Source of the DNA: Maribacter zhoushanensis
GTDB taxonomy: Bacteria; Bacteroidota; Bacteroidia; Flavobacteriales; Flavobacteriaceae
Length of the DNA: 64,000 bases
NCBI RefSeq assembly: GCF_029350975.1
Contig: NZ_JARKMR010000003.1
Location: forward strand, 641,869 to 705,868
Direction of reading: 5' to 3'
Shown: in pieces, positions 8,863 to 17,787 of the stretch
Numbering within the stretch: position 1 is the first letter of the stretch
Layout: the number at the start of each line of letters is the position of its first letter
Notes under the pieces: generated by a model
Database searches by the model: none
Told to the model about the DNA's origin: nothing
The model's input: only the letters and a program-made list of their open reading frames with translations
Position numbers and translations under genes: made by a program

Positions 8863-9429
8863 CTACCTAATTTGGTCTAAGGCGTTTCTTATGCTTTTTT
8901 GACTATTCTTATATTCCGTTAAACTCATACCAGTTTCATTCTTAAATAGCCTACTTAAATGATTGACATTGCTATAATCAAGTAGTTGTGAAATTTCTGT
9001 AAAGTTGTTTTCTTGTAATTGTATCAACTCTTTTACTTTTTCTATTTTTAACTTGATAAAGTATTTTTCTATAGTTATACTTTCATTAAATGAAAAAATC
9101 TTACTGATTTTTGAGTACTCGATACTCATCGTGCTTTCTAAATATTTAGAGAGAGTTTTTTCCAATTGTAAAGGCAGTTTTTGCAGTAACTTGATGAGTT
9201 CAATTTTAATTTGTTCTACTAGTTGCTGGTCTTGAGCAAGTAGAATTTCAAAACCATTATTTTCTAAAATCGTTTTTATATTATTAAAATCATCTTTAAA
9301 TCTCTCTTCATAGATTATAGAGCCTAATTGAATATGCTTTAATTGAATACCTAATATTTCAACATCCCTCTGAATTGCTTTAATACAGCGATTACACACC
9401 ATATTTTTTATGAATAATTTCTTTTCCAT
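8863..9429 (-). CDS. AraC-family transcriptional regulator with HMA-like N-terminal metal-binding domain
   Basis: This 188-residue protein starts MEKKLFIKNMVCNRCIKAI, a CxxC (Cys12, Cys15) in the position used by HMA copper-chaperone domains. It is followed by a beta-alpha-beta-beta-alpha-beta-like pattern to about residue 65 (ILENNGFEIL). The C-terminal part (about 120-180) is an AraC helix-turn-helix with FTEISQLLDYSNVNHLSRLFKNETGMSLTEYK. It probably senses Cu+ or a related thiophilic metal directly and regulates this cluster; that function is inferred. It lies 3 bp after the cusC stop and just upstream of the oxidase gene. It is short for AraC proteins (often about 300), since the usual cupin sensor is replaced by the small metal domain. 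Confidence 0.88.
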   Translation of the reverse strand: MEKKLFIKNMVCNRCIKAIQRDVEILGIQLKHIQLGSIIYEERFKDDFNNIKTILENNGFEILLAQDQQLVEQIKIELIKLLQKLPLQLEKTLSKYLESTMSIEYSKISKIFSFNESITIEKYFIKLKIEKVKELIQLQENNFTEISQLLDYSNVNHLSRLFKNETGMSLTEYKNSQKSIRNALDQIR

Positions 9430-9432
9430 CGG

Positions 9433-10650
9433 TTAGTTAATTAGGTAATTAATCAATGCAGATTGTATGTAATACATTTGTATGGATTCCACCTGATTCA
9501 ACTCAAATTTGAGTTGAAGCTCCTGTATATCCAGTACATCGTTAAAATCGATAGTGCCTGTTTCATAGTTTTTAATAAGAATTTGCTCAGCATCTTTAGC
9601 TTGCTTTAAATTTTTAGCTTGTGTATTGTATGCTATTCTGGATTGATTACGTTGCGATTGCGCTTTCGCGAAAGCGGATTCTAAAACATTCAATCGATTC
9701 TCTTTTTGAGCGTTGATTTCTAACTGTTTCAATTCGTTTTGCTTGCTTCTAGAATCGTACTGCTTATTGAAAATGGGGATAGAGACCGAAACCATCGGCA
9801 TTAAAATATCCTTCCCATTATCACTAAAATTCATATCGGGACGCTCAGAAACTGGCAAATAATCCAATCCAAAACCAATCATAGGATTGCTTTCGGCTTG
9901 ATTCAACAGTTCTGATTGTTTTATGGATTCATAGAGTTTGTCATATTTAAGCAACTCTGGATTAAGTGATAGGTTATTTTCATCGTAAAAGATGTCTTCG
10001 CTGGGCAACATCAATGCTTCGAGAATGGTTACACCTGTATTTCCATCTCGATTCAGCAACTTGTTGAAGGAAGTTTGCTCTCCCAAATAGGTTTCCTCTA
10101 GCACCTCTTTTTGTTGCTGCAATTCGTTTTGTCTAATCTGCAATCGCAACACATCTACCGCTGAAGCTTTGCCAACTTCTACGGAAGTAAGTGCCAATTT
10201 TTCATAGGTCTTAAGTAGCTCTATATTCTCGTCAAGCACTTTTTGTTTTGTCTTAATTGTGTATAAGCTGTAATATGACTGAGAGACGGAAAGTGCTAGT
10301 TTACGCTTTGCGATTACGATTTCTACATATTCGGCATTAGCTATTGAACTCGCGTAATTTTCTCTAGCTGTGATAGTACCAAACCAAGGCAGCATTTGTT
10401 TTGCTGAAAAACGTGCCCGTTGAGCTCCCGTTCTAGTTTCTGGCTCACTTACAAAATAGCCAGCGCTAAATTCCGTATTCGGAATCCAATTAGCTTCGTT
10501 CACTTTTTCTTCAGCTATGTTATGGCGAAGATTGTATGCTTGTATCTCTGGACTATTACTTTCAGCTTCCTGTATAAAAGACTGTAATTCTTGAGCATTA
10601 ACAAATGCAGTAAGAAAGAATAAGCAAATAACTAGATTTAACTGTTTCAT
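9433..10650 (-). CDS. cusC: TolC-family outer-membrane efflux protein (CusC-like)
   Basis: Outer-membrane channel for the CusCBA pump. The 405 residues have a signal peptide (about 1-19, ending VNAQ) and two repeated long-coiled-coil TolC halves with heptad-rich segments around 150-200 and 300-390. The start codon overlaps the cusA stop by 4 bp (ATGA), so translation is coupled to the pump. It lacks an obvious lipobox Cys, unlike E. coli CusC, and is at the short end for the family. A 16-nt perfect palindrome CGCTTTCGCGAAAGCG lies inside the gene at 9661-9676 and encodes the residues AFAKA. Family assignment is firm; metal specificity comes from the partner genes. Confidence 0.92.
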   Translation of the reverse strand: MKQLNLVICLFFLTAFVNAQELQSFIQEAESNSPEIQAYNLRHNIAEEKVNEANWIPNTEFSAGYFVSEPETRTGAQRARFSAKQMLPWFGTITARENYASSIANAEYVEIVIAKRKLALSVSQSYYSLYTIKTKQKVLDENIELLKTYEKLALTSVEVGKASAVDVLRLQIRQNELQQQKEVLEETYLGEQTSFNKLLNRDGNTGVTILEALMLPSEDIFYDENNLSLNPELLKYDKLYESIKQSELLNQAESNPMIGFGLDYLPVSERPDMNFSDNGKDILMPMVSVSIPIFNKQYDSRSKQNELKQLEINAQKENRLNVLESAFAKAQSQRNQSRIAYNTQAKNLKQAKDAEQILIKNYETGTIDFNDVLDIQELQLKFELNQVESIQMYYIQSALINYLIN

Positions 10651-13600
10651 TTGTATACTTTTTTAAGTTCATACTCTTTTTTCCAGCTATACAGAACAGG
10701 AACCAAAAAATAGGAAGTTATATCTATGATCATTCCTCCAAATATGGGAATGGCCATCGGTATCATAATATCACTTCCCTTTCCTGTAGATGTTAATACA
10801 GGCAGTAGTGCCAATATGGTAGTTACAGTAGTCATTAAACAAGGTCTTATTCGCTTGCCTGCAGCTTCTAAAGTTGCTTGTCTAATCCCTTTTTTATCAG
10901 TAGGGTTTTCTCTATCAAATGTTTGGGTCAGGTAGGTGGCCATAACAACACCGTCGTCAGTAGCTATACCGAACAGTGCAATAAAACCAACCCAGACAGC
11001 TACACTTAGGTTAATGGTTTTCATATTAAAAAGTGTCCGTAGATTTTCTCCGAATAAACTAAAATTGAAAAACCAATCTTGACCATATAACCAGATCATA
11101 ATAAAGCCACCAGCAAATGCAACCGAGATTCCTGTAAATACCATTAATGATGTGGCTACCGATTTAAACTGAAAATATAATATCAAGAAAATAATTAACA
11201 GCGCCATAGGCACTACGATTGAAAGTGTTTTCTCTGCCCTTAGCTGATTCTCATAGGTTCCGGTAAAGCGATAACTGACACCCTGCGGAACTATTAAACT
11301 ACCATTTTCGATTTTTTGTTCAATTCGAGCTTGTGCACTTTCTACAACATTAACTTCAGCGAAACCATCTAATTTATCAAACAATACATAACCTATTAAA
11401 AAGGTGTCCTCACTTTTAATAACCTGTGGTCCTTGTTCATATTTTATATCTACAAGATCACCAAGTGGCACTTGTGTACCGTTTTTAATGGGAACATAGA
11501 TATTTTTCAAATCTTCTGGGTTTGACCTTAATTCTCTTGGGTAACGAACTCTTACTCCATATCGTTCCCTTCCTTCTACCGTTTGCGTAAGAGACATACC
11601 GCCAACCGCTACTTGTAATACCTCTTGAACGTCCATTATGGTTAATCCGTAACGGGCTAATTGCTTCCTCTTAATGTCAATTAGTAAATAGGGCTTACCA
11701 ACGATGCGATCTGCAAAAACAGCTTGTTTCTTTACACCATTCACCTCCTTTAAAATGGTTTCCAATTGCAAACCGAAATCTTCGATAGTTTTTAAATCGG
11801 GACCTTTTACCTTAATACCCATTGGAGCTCGCATACCGGTCTGTAACATTACAAGTCTAGTTTCAATAGGCTGTAATTTTGGGGCAGATGTTACACCTGG
11901 AAATTTGGTTACCTTAACTATCTCATTCCAAATATCATCTGGACTGTTTATTTCTGGTCGCCAATTTCGGTAATATTCTCCGTCATCATCAGCAATTAAA
12001 TCTCTGTTAGTAGCTGTAGTTTTTAGTTTTGAAGCTTCATAAATTGCATCATCATTTATGTCATTGTTCGGGTTGATGATATACTTGTCATTATTAAGGA
12101 CAAACAATCCGTCATCGTTAACCTTGTAACGTTGCCTTAATCCATTACTATTTCTCATATATTCAGACTTATACTGAATCATGTTTTCGTACATAGATAA
12201 AGGAGCTGGGTCAAGCGCAGATTCTGTTCTACCAGATTTGCCAACCACAGTCTCTATTTCTGGAATACTGGCAACAGCCATATCTAGTTGTTGCAAAACA
12301 CGTTTATTTTCTTCAACACCAGCATGCGGTAAAGAAGTAGGCATCAAAAGAAAAGAGCCTTCATTAAGAGCAGGCATAAATTCTTTGCCAGTATTTCTCA
12401 TAATGAGAACCCCCAGTATTAAAATCACTGTTGGTATCGTTAAGAAAAGAAGTCGATTCTCTAAAGCCCAGCGAAGAATTTGGTCATAATACTTTTTAAA
12501 AACGGTAAATACTCCCAATAGACCGAAACAAATAATAGAAACAAAAATCAAATTCATGATAATGCTACGATCAAACCCAAGTGGTCTCCAGTATTCTGCA
12601 AGTAAGATTACAATCGCTAACGTTGATAGTACGATGTTTGTCAAATTCTCTTGTTTCGATGATATAAAAGACCTGATCTTTAAAAAAGCCACAGCACCAA
12701 AAGCAATTAACAATAAGCCCAACCAATAGCCATAAAAAATGGCGATACAACCTAGAATTATTAACAACCCATTAATAACGAATTTTGTTGCTGTTTTTAA
12801 ACTTCGCTTTCTAAAAAGAAATGCGGCGATTGGTGGTATCAAGAAAAGTGCAATTACCAAAGATGCCGTTAATGCCATTGTTTTGGTAAATGCTAGCGGA
12901 CGAAAAAGTTTACCTTCTGCACCTATCATTGTAAATACGGGTAAAAAACTAATAATCGTTGTTAGAACAGCTGTTAATATTGCCCCTGATACTTCTGCCG
13001 TTGCGTTATATATAATTTCATTGGTTGTATACTCTACACCATTTGCTTGAAAGCGCAGTTTCTCATCTTCTAAATGCCGAATCATATTCTCAGCGAGTAT
13101 TACCCCGACATCTACCATAGTACCTATAGCGATCGCAATTCCAGATAAAGCAACGATATTTGCGTCTACATTAAACAATTTCATGGCAATGAAGACCATC
13201 AATACTGCAACCGGTAATAAACCCGAAATAAGTATAGATGCACGTAGATTGAACACCATAACTATAATTACAAGCATAGTAATAAGAATTTCTAGCGTAA
13301 GTGCTTCGTTTAACGTATGTAAGGTTTCTTGAATAAGCTCTGTACGATCATAAAAGGGGACAATTGTTAACTGAGATGTTCTCCCATCTTTCAATACTTT
13401 TGAGGGTAAACCTGATGAAATTTCTACAATCTGTTCTTTTACATTGTTAATTACCTCTAATGGATTGGCACCATATCTAGCAACCACAACGCCACCTACA
13501 ACTTCAGCTCCTTCTTTATCTAGAATACCTCTTCTCGTTTGGGGGCCTAAATGTACATTCGCAATATCCTTGATATGAATTGAGGTAAAGTTTTTTGAAG

Positions 13601-14399
13601 TAACCACAGCATCTTCTAGGTCAGAAATAGATTTCACATAACCTAAGCCACGAACTAAATATTCCGCTTGATTCATTTCTAAAGTCTGTACACCAATATC
13701 TTGATTAGACCTTTTAACCGCCTTAACGACATCACTTAATCCAATACCATATTGACGCATTTTTTCAGGCTCAATATCAATTTGGTATTCTTGCACATAA
13801 CCACCAATTGATGCAACCTCAGAAACACCACCTGCAGAAGCCAAGCCATACTTAACATAATAATCTTGAATGCTTCGTAGTTCTTGTAAATCCCATCCAC
13901 CTGTTACATTACCATCCTTATCTCGACCTTCTAAAGTGTACCAATAAATTTGTCCTAATCCTGTAGCATCAGGTCCTAATGTGGGGTTGACACCATCGGG
14001 AAGCAAACCATTTGGTAAAGAATTTATTTTCTCAAGAATTCGGCTTCTAGTCCAGTAAAATTCAACATCCTCCTCAAAAATGATGTAAATACTAGAAAAG
14101 CCGAACATAGATGAACTACGAATAGTTTTAACTCCAGGTATTCCCAAAAGAGTGGTTGTTAAAGGGTACGTAATTTGGTCTTCTATATCTTGAGGAGACC
14201 TACCAACCCATTTGCTAAATACTATTTGTTGATTTTCTCCTATATCTGGTATTGCATCTACGGCAACAGGATTTGATGGTAGAATTCCGGTATTCCAATT
14301 AAATGGAGTGCTTATAATTCCCCAGCTTACAAACAGGGATAACAATAGAGCTGCAACGAGCTTATTCTCGATAAGAAATTTGATAGCTTTATTAAGCAT
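10647..14399 (-). CDS. cusA: CusA/CzcA-family heavy-metal RND efflux pump
   Basis: Inner-membrane proton-driven RND transporter of the heavy-metal efflux class, exporting Cu+/Ag+ with CusB and CusC. The 1250 residues have the HME-RND hallmarks: an N-terminal transmembrane helix, the PDIGENQQIVFSKWVGRSPQDIEDQ motif region, the first TM bundle with GIAIAIGTMVDVGVILAENMIRH (proton-relay Asp), the second porter half, and GIATDDGVVMATYL in the last bundle. It is about 200 residues longer than E. coli CusA. One insertion adds several hydrophobic segments in the middle (about 515-640) and another lies in the periplasmic loop (about 730-810). Methionines in the second half (METRL-like ETRLVMLQTGMRAPMGIKVKG) fit the Cu/Ag type. 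It begins 119 bp after the HYC_CC_PP gene, with a hairpin in the gap. Confidence 0.95.
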   Translation of the reverse strand: MLNKAIKFLIENKLVAALLLSLFVSWGIISTPFNWNTGILPSNPVAVDAIPDIGENQQIVFSKWVGRSPQDIEDQITYPLTTTLLGIPGVKTIRSSSMFGFSSIYIIFEEDVEFYWTRSRILEKINSLPNGLLPDGVNPTLGPDATGLGQIYWYTLEGRDKDGNVTGGWDLQELRSIQDYYVKYGLASAGGVSEVASIGGYVQEYQIDIEPEKMRQYGIGLSDVVKAVKRSNQDIGVQTLEMNQAEYLVRGLGYVKSISDLEDAVVTSKNFTSIHIKDIANVHLGPQTRRGILDKEGAEVVGGVVVARYGANPLEVINNVKEQIVEISSGLPSKVLKDGRTSQLTIVPFYDRTELIQETLHTLNEALTLEILITMLVIIVMVFNLRASILISGLLPVAVLMVFIAMKLFNVDANIVALSGIAIAIGTMVDVGVILAENMIRHLEDEKLRFQANGVEYTTNEIIYNATAEVSGAILTAVLTTIISFLPVFTMIGAEGKLFRPLAFTKTMALTASLVIALFLIPPIAAFLFRKRSLKTATKFVINGLLIILGCIAIFYGYWLGLLLIAFGAVAFLKIRSFISSKQENLTNIVLSTLAIVILLAEYWRPLGFDRSIIMNLIFVSIICFGLLGVFTVFKKYYDQILRWALENRLLFLTIPTVILILGVLIMRNTGKEFMPALNEGSFLLMPTSLPHAGVEENKRVLQQLDMAVASIPEIETVVGKSGRTESALDPAPLSMYENMIQYKSEYMRNSNGLRQRYKVNDDGLFVLNNDKYIINPNNDINDDAIYEASKLKTTATNRDLIADDDGEYYRNWRPEINSPDDIWNEIVKVTKFPGVTSAPKLQPIETRLVMLQTGMRAPMGIKVKGPDLKTIEDFGLQLETILKEVNGVKKQAVFADRIVGKPYLLIDIKRKQLARYGLTIMDVQEVLQVAVGGMSLTQTVEGRERYGVRVRYPRELRSNPEDLKNIYVPIKNGTQVPLGDLVDIKYEQGPQVIKSEDTFLIGYVLFDKLDGFAEVNVVESAQARIEQKIENGSLIVPQGVSYRFTGTYENQLRAEKTLSIVVPMALLIIFLILYFQFKSVATSLMVFTGISVAFAGGFIMIWLYGQDWFFNFSLFGENLRTLFNMKTINLSVAVWVGFIALFGIATDDGVVMATYLTQTFDRENPTDKKGIRQATLEAAGKRIRPCLMTTVTTILALLPVLTSTGKGSDIMIPMAIPIFGGMIIDITSYFLVPVLYSWKKEYELKKVYK

Positions 14400-14471
14400 A
14401 TACTTTGATTATTAAACATTTACGAATGATTTGAAATCCTGAAACACAGAAATACAAATACAACAAATTGA

Positions 14472-14497
14472 GCCCTAGTCGATAGTTATCGAAGGGC
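14472..14497 (-). promoter_or_regulatory. Hairpin in the leader of cusA
   Basis: An inverted repeat GCCCT TCGATA / TATCGA CT AGGGC with a two-base bulge lies between the HYC_CC_PP stop and the cusA start. There is no T-run after the stem on the minus strand, so it does not look like an intrinsic terminator. It may be an operator, an RNA-processing site or a stabilising 5' structure. Confidence 0.45.
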
Positions 14498-14518
14498 GAA
14501 TCACGAATGTTTAATAAA

Positions 14519-14938
14519 TCAAATTAAGAAGGTCTGGTGCAAGACTTGCACATCCCGTATGACAAATGGTGGTGGATAATCTTTATAAGGAACCTCCTCT
14601 GATGCCGTTCCTTCAAAAAGATTGATGTAAGAGTAAAGGAATGATGCAACAAAAATCTGTTGCTCAAATGTGAGTGTGCTGAAATTATTTTTTAAATCTT
14701 CTTGTCCCTCGATGATGATTTGTTCATCTGAGCAACAGGATTTATTTTTCATTTCTGGATTTTCACAAGTTGATACAACTTGCTCTTTTTTCATTCCACA
14801 AGTTTCCACATTATGCAAGAAAGAATAATCGACCATAGTATCTCCACAGTAATGCAAATCAATGGTAAATGACATCGTAGAGAATAACACTACGAACGCC
14901 ATCAAGATTGACATTATTTTTTGAGATACTTTTTTCAT
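14519..14938 (-). CDS. HYC_CC_PP family small exported protein
   Basis: A small exported protein of 139 residues from the preferred start ATG at 14938 (MKKVSQKIMSILMAFVVLF). An in-frame ATG at 14983 would add 15 residues but would begin upstream of a perfect -7 promoter motif. After the signal sequence come LHYCGD, a Cys-rich part with NKSCCSDE, and a C-terminal YPPPF, the three signatures that name the HYC_CC_PP family of Bacteroidota. The Cys and His residues suggest periplasmic metal binding, but no function is established. It is the promoter-proximal gene of the copper cluster, which supports a copper-related role. Confidence 0.85.
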   Translation of the reverse strand: MKKVSQKIMSILMAFVVLFSTMSFTIDLHYCGDTMVDYSFLHNVETCGMKKEQVVSTCENPEMKNKSCCSDEQIIIEGQEDLKNNFSTLTFEQQIFVASFLYSYINLFEGTASEEVPYKDYPPPFVIRDVQVLHQTFLI

Positions 14939-14943
14939 TAGCA

Positions 14944-14951
14944 CAAATATA
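14944..14951 (-). promoter_or_regulatory. Bacteroidota -7 promoter element for the copper cluster
   Basis: On the minus strand this reads TATATTTG, a perfect match to the TAnnTTTG -7 element of Bacteroidota sigma-ABfr. It lies only 5 bp before the preferred start at 14938, so the transcript would have a very short leader or be leaderless. A well-spaced -33 TTG is not evident. Confidence 0.5.
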
Positions 14952-15160
14952 TAAAAATTTAAAATTTTTATTGAGTTTAACAATAATTTAATTTGTAATG
15001 GTTTGAACCAAGTAAGCTGAAAATCGGGGACTTACAATTTAAAATCTTTGGGAGTAGTACTCAAATAATTGCTATTGACTGTTTTTAATGTCAAATAATG
15101 ATAATTTTTATTTTGATTAGCAAAACAAAGAAATGTTGTACCTATGTTGTACCCAAGCAT

Positions 15161-15191
15161 AAAAAAAGCCTCTCAATTTCTTGAAAGGCTT
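15161..15191 (-). terminator. Rho-independent terminator of tRNA-fMet
   Basis: On the minus strand a stem AAGCCTTTCAA / TTGAGAGGCTT with a short loop is followed by seven T. It begins 12 bp beyond the 3' end of the tRNA gene. Confidence 0.85.
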
Positions 15192-15202
15192 GATTTTATT
15201 AG

Positions 15203-15275
<73 letters not shown>

Positions 15276-15359
15276 ATATGGGTTTTTATCTCACTTGTTT
15301 TGCAACTTCAGGTCATTAAGCTGACGAGATAAAGGTGTGCTACTATTCGTAGCGGGGTG

Positions 15360-15392
15360 CAAATATACAATACATTTTCTCTATATTCCAAA
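15360..15392 (-). promoter_or_regulatory. Promoter of the tRNA-fMet gene
   Basis: On the minus strand TTTG (15389-15392) is followed after 21 bases by TATATTTG (15360-15367), matching the Bacteroidota -33/-7 consensus in spacing and sequence. The start would give a leader of about 75 nt before the tRNA. Confidence 0.7.
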
Positions 15393-15469
15393 CTTATTTA
15401 AAGAATATTTTTTGAGAGCATTATCTTTTAAAAAACATTAAATCCATAACTTCGGTTTTTTACAAATTT

Positions 15470-16834
15470 ATGGATACAATTAACGACTTTATAGCAAGTG
15501 CGCTACCGTATACAGAGTGGCCTATGTTTCTTTTATTAATTGGTGGCGGACTCTTTTTGGTTTTTTATTCCAAATTAATGCCTTATCGTTTCTTTGGTCA
15601 TGCAATCGCAATTACTGCTGGTAAATATGATAATAAAGATTCCAAGGGTGATGTTAGTTCTTTTCAAGCCTTGTCAGCTGCGGTTGCTGCAACAGTTGGT
15701 TTAGGAAATATATCAGGAGTTGCTATTGCAATACATGACGGTGGTCCAGGGGTGGTTTTTTGGATCTGGATGACCGCATTGATTGGTATGTGCATTAAGT
15801 TTTACTCTTGTAGTTTGGCAATAATGTATCGTGGTACAGATTCTGATGGCAAGTTGCAAGGTGGTCCTATGTACTATATCACAAAAGGTTTGGGTGAAAA
15901 GGCTAAACCGCTAGCAATATTTTTTGCAGTATGTGGTCTATTCGGTTTTTTAGGGGTCTTTACTGCTAACCAGTTTACCGAGACTTTTATGAGCGTTGTT
16001 GATCCTGGAGCAACAATAATAGAGATGAGTGATGAGAATTGGAAATGGACCATAGGTCTTATACTGGCTGTGATTACTTCATTTGTGATTTTCGGTGGAT
16101 TAACAAAAATTGCAAAAGTAGCTTCTGCCATAGTCCCGTTCATGGTAGCGGTATATCTAATAGCGGTTATTGCTGTAATGGCTATGAATTCCGGTCAAAT
16201 ATTGCCTGCTTTGAAAATGATATTCACTGAAGCTTGGAATTTTAAATCTTTAGCTACAGGCGGATTTTGGGGATTGGTAATTATTGGTGTTCGTAGGGCT
16301 ATGTTTTCTAATGAAGCCGGCTTGGGTAGTGCACCTATGTATCATGGTCAGTCTAAAAATGACGAGCCAATTCGTGAAGGCTTGGTGGCTATGTTAGGTC
16401 CGTTTATAGATACTATTTTAGTGTGTACGTTTACCGCTATTGTTATTATTCTTAGCGGTGCATATTTAGAAGATTCTAGTGGTATAGTAATGACCTTGTC
16501 TGCATTTGAAAAAACCTTGTTCGGTTGGGGAGATGTTTTGTTGATGGTTATCGTGACTGCCTTTGCATTGTCTACTTTATTTACTTATTCATATTACGGA
16601 GTTAAGTCATTGTCTTTCCTAACCAATGCAAAAATCGGGAAGTTTTACAACTGGTATTTTGTAATTATGATTGTCTTTGCTGCAGTGGCATCACTAGAGC
16701 TGGTGAAGAATTTAATCGATTTGTCTTATGCTCTTATGGTGATACCCAATATGATTGCCGTACTTTTGTTGGCTCCAAAGGTAAATGTAGAATTGAAGAA
16801 ATATATTTTAAAGTATAAAGATGGCAAATCATAA
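15470..16834 (+). CDS. Alanine/sodium symporter family protein (AGCS)
   Basis: Inner-membrane Na+-coupled amino-acid symporter of 454 residues with about 10-11 hydrophobic segments. Family signatures include VAATVGLGNISGVAIAIHDGGPG (about 72-94), the GGPMYYI motif after the first bundle and EAGLGSAPMYHGQSK (about 280-294). The likely substrate is alanine or glycine, by family. Its last 14 bp overlap the era start, so it is probably co-transcribed with era, a frequent kind of tight packing rather than evidence of a shared function. The start ATG is 36 bp after an AT-rich stretch that resembles the -7 motif with one mismatch (TAACTTCG). Confidence 0.93.
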   Translation: MDTINDFIASALPYTEWPMFLLLIGGGLFLVFYSKLMPYRFFGHAIAITAGKYDNKDSKGDVSSFQALSAAVAATVGLGNISGVAIAIHDGGPGVVFWIWMTALIGMCIKFYSCSLAIMYRGTDSDGKLQGGPMYYITKGLGEKAKPLAIFFAVCGLFGFLGVFTANQFTETFMSVVDPGATIIEMSDENWKWTIGLILAVITSFVIFGGLTKIAKVASAIVPFMVAVYLIAVIAVMAMNSGQILPALKMIFTEAWNFKSLATGGFWGLVIIGVRRAMFSNEAGLGSAPMYHGQSKNDEPIREGLVAMLGPFIDTILVCTFTAIVIILSGAYLEDSSGIVMTLSAFEKTLFGWGDVLLMVIVTAFALSTLFTYSYYGVKSLSFLTNAKIGKFYNWYFVIMIVFAAVASLELVKNLIDLSYALMVIPNMIAVLLLAPKVNVELKKYILKYKDGKS

Positions 16835-17705
16835 GGCAGGCTTCGTAAATATTATAGGTAATCCTAATGTTGGTAAATCAACGTTGATGAATGCTTTTGT
16901 GGGTGAAAAATTATCCATTATAACATCAAAAGCACAAACAACAAGGCACCGTATTTTAGGTATTGTAAATGGCGATGATTTTCAAGTGATCCTGTCAGAT
17001 ACCCCTGGTATAATTAAACCGGCATATCAACTACAGAGTAGTATGATGGATTTTGTAAAATCTGCTTTTGAAGATGCCGATGTACTTTTGTACATGGTAG
17101 AAATAGGGGAGAAGGCGTTAAAGGATGAAGCTTTCTTTGAGAAAATAAAGAATAGTAAAATTCCGGTACTTTTGTTATTGAATAAAGTAGACACGGCTAC
17201 ACAAGAATTATTAGAAGAGCAGGTTCAATACTGGCAAGAAATGTTACCAAGTGTAGAGTTGCATCCAATTTCTGCATTATCCAATTTTAATGTAAAAGGC
17301 GTATTTGAACGTATTATAGAGTTGTTGCCTAAATCGCCGGCGTATTATCCAAAAGACCAATTAACTGATAAACCAGAGCGTTTCTTTGTAAATGAGACTA
17401 TTCGTGAGAAAATTCTTTTGAACTATAAAAAGGAGATTCCTTATGCGGTTGAAATAGAAACAGAAGAGTTTTTTGAAGATGAAGATATTATTAGAATGCG
17501 TGCTGTTATTATGGTAGAGCGCGATTCTCAAAAAGGTATTATCATTGGTCATAAAGGTTCGGCTTTGAAAAAAGTAGGAGTGGAGGCTAGAAAAGACTTG
17601 GAGAAATTCTTTGGTAAGCAAGTCCATATTGAGCTGTACGTTAAAGTGAATAAAAACTGGCGTAGTAATGCTCGTCAATTAAAGCGTTTTGGGTATAATA
17701 AGTAA
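16821..17705 (+). CDS. era: GTPase Era
   Basis: Essential GTPase that binds 16S rRNA and assists 30S subunit assembly. The 294 residues have G1 GNPNVGKST (13-21), the Era-specific switch QTTRHRILGI, G3 DTPG, G4 NKVD and G5 SALS, then a C-terminal KH RNA-binding domain with GIIIGHKGSALKKVGVEARKDLE. Length and order are normal for Era. It overlaps the symporter gene by 14 bp and is followed 82 bp later by der, giving two ribosome-assembly GTPases side by side. Confidence 0.97.
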   Translation: MANHKAGFVNIIGNPNVGKSTLMNAFVGEKLSIITSKAQTTRHRILGIVNGDDFQVILSDTPGIIKPAYQLQSSMMDFVKSAFEDADVLLYMVEIGEKALKDEAFFEKIKNSKIPVLLLLNKVDTATQELLEEQVQYWQEMLPSVELHPISALSNFNVKGVFERIIELLPKSPAYYPKDQLTDKPERFFVNETIREKILLNYKKEIPYAVEIETEEFFEDEDIIRMRAVIMVERDSQKGIIIGHKGSALKKVGVEARKDLEKFFGKQVHIELYVKVNKNWRSNARQLKRFGYNK

Positions 17706-17764
17706 ACTCTTTTCAATTTTTATATATAGATAAGGTAATCAGGCAACTATTGTTTGGATTATAC

Positions 17765-17772
17765 TACCTTTG
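17765..17772 (+). promoter_or_regulatory. -7 promoter element for der
   Basis: TACCTTTG, a perfect TAnnTTTG match, 15 bp before the der ATG. A TTG occurs 12 bp upstream, closer than the usual -33 spacing, so only the -7 half is convincing. Confidence 0.5.
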
Positions 17773-17787
17773 CGGCAAATTTAAGCT

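Noticed and set aside
15350-15358. Nine-base GTAGCGGGG copy upstream of tRNA-fMet
   Set aside because: Matches the tRNA 3' end but is too short to call an attachment-site duplication or a second tRNA.
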